DNA from: Promethearchaeia archaeon
GTDB lineage: Archaea > Asgardarchaeota > Lokiarchaeia > Sigyniarchaeales > SOKP01
Assembly (NCBI GenBank): GCA_029856445.1
Contig: JAHQWY010000222.1
Span: forward strand, 1-6,322
Length of the DNA: 6,322 nucleotides
Direction: 5' to 3'
Every line of letters begins with the position of its first letter. The first letter of the stretch is position 1. The translations under genes and the position numbers were made by a program. Shown piece by piece: positions 6,183-6,322 of this stretch. The notes under the pieces were generated by a model, which was not told where the DNA came from, did no database searches, and worked only from the letters and a program-made list of their open reading frames with translations.

Positions 6183-6257
6183 TTTGAATTTAAAAGAAAA
6201 AGCTTAATTAGAAACGACAAAACTTTTTTAGAATATTAATTTTAATTATCTATACCA

Positions 6258-6267
6258 ATATATAAAT
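6258..6267 (-). promoter_or_regulatory. candidate TATA box for the archaemetzincin gene
   Basis: On the minus strand the run reads ATTTATATAT and includes a perfect TTTATATA. Initiation would fall near 6236, leaving about 54 bases of leader. The plus-strand reading (TATAAATA) is also TATA-like, so it could serve a gene beyond the right edge. Confidence 0.4.
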
Positions 6268-6296
6268 AAGATTACCTAATAAATTTTTAATCAATC

Positions 6297-6312
6297 TCTC
6301 TTATAAAAGAGG
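6297..6312. repeat. small hairpin at the right edge
   Basis: CTCTT (6298-6302) and AAGAG (6307-6311) pair around a four-base ATAA loop, with a possible extra T-G pair. It may belong to the end or leader of a gene outside the window. No coding sequence is evident in 6183-6322. Confidence 0.25.
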
Positions 6313-6322
6313 AGTTGGTTTA

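Noticed and set aside
1..6322. CRISPR array, tRNA, rRNA, insertion sequence or prophage genes
   Set aside because: No regularly spaced repeats, no tRNA T-loop and acceptor pattern, and no transposase, integrase or phage-like reading frame is visible on either strand.

Overview
The window is strongly AT-rich and densely coded, with six complete genes. Several things point to an archaeon. An archaemetzincin is present, most genes have no Shine-Dalgarno sequence, and TTTATATA-like boxes lie upstream of several genes. The bias and gene mix would fit an Asgard (Lokiarchaeia-like) genome, but that lineage is an inference, and a bacterium is not strictly excluded.

Layout. Positions 1-216 hold a possible C-terminal tail of an upstream plus-strand gene (1-63), then AT-rich non-coding DNA with a candidate promoter. 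A plus-strand pair, dapF (217-1098) and lysA (1121-2434), is followed by a 216-bp gap. A minus-strand pair, dapA (4390-3491) and dapB (3472-2651), points back at the same gap. The two pairs therefore converge. A 206-bp divergent promoter region separates dapA from a plus-strand ADP-ribosylglycohydrolase gene (4597-5598). That gene converges, with only 17 bp between stop codons, on a minus-strand archaemetzincin gene (6182-5616). The right edge (6183-6322) is non-coding and carries a good minus-strand TATA box.

Function. The four dap/lys genes cover the first two dedicated steps (DapA, DapB) and the last two (DapF, LysA) of lysine synthesis through diaminopimelate. The middle steps (tetrahydrodipicolinate to LL-DAP) are not encoded here. 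The last two genes have no obvious link to lysine: one is predicted to remove ADP-ribose from modified substrates, the other is a zinc metallopeptidase.

The most unusual element is in the convergent gap between lysA and dapB. A 20-bp imperfect terminal stem (2495-2514 with 2626-2647) encloses a second, directly abutting 9-bp hairpin and a third 6-bp hairpin. The interior is visibly richer in G and C than its flanks, and an archaeal TATA-like box sits about 27 bp upstream of the stem. I read this as a candidate independent structured non-coding RNA of about 150 nt that I cannot assign to a known family.
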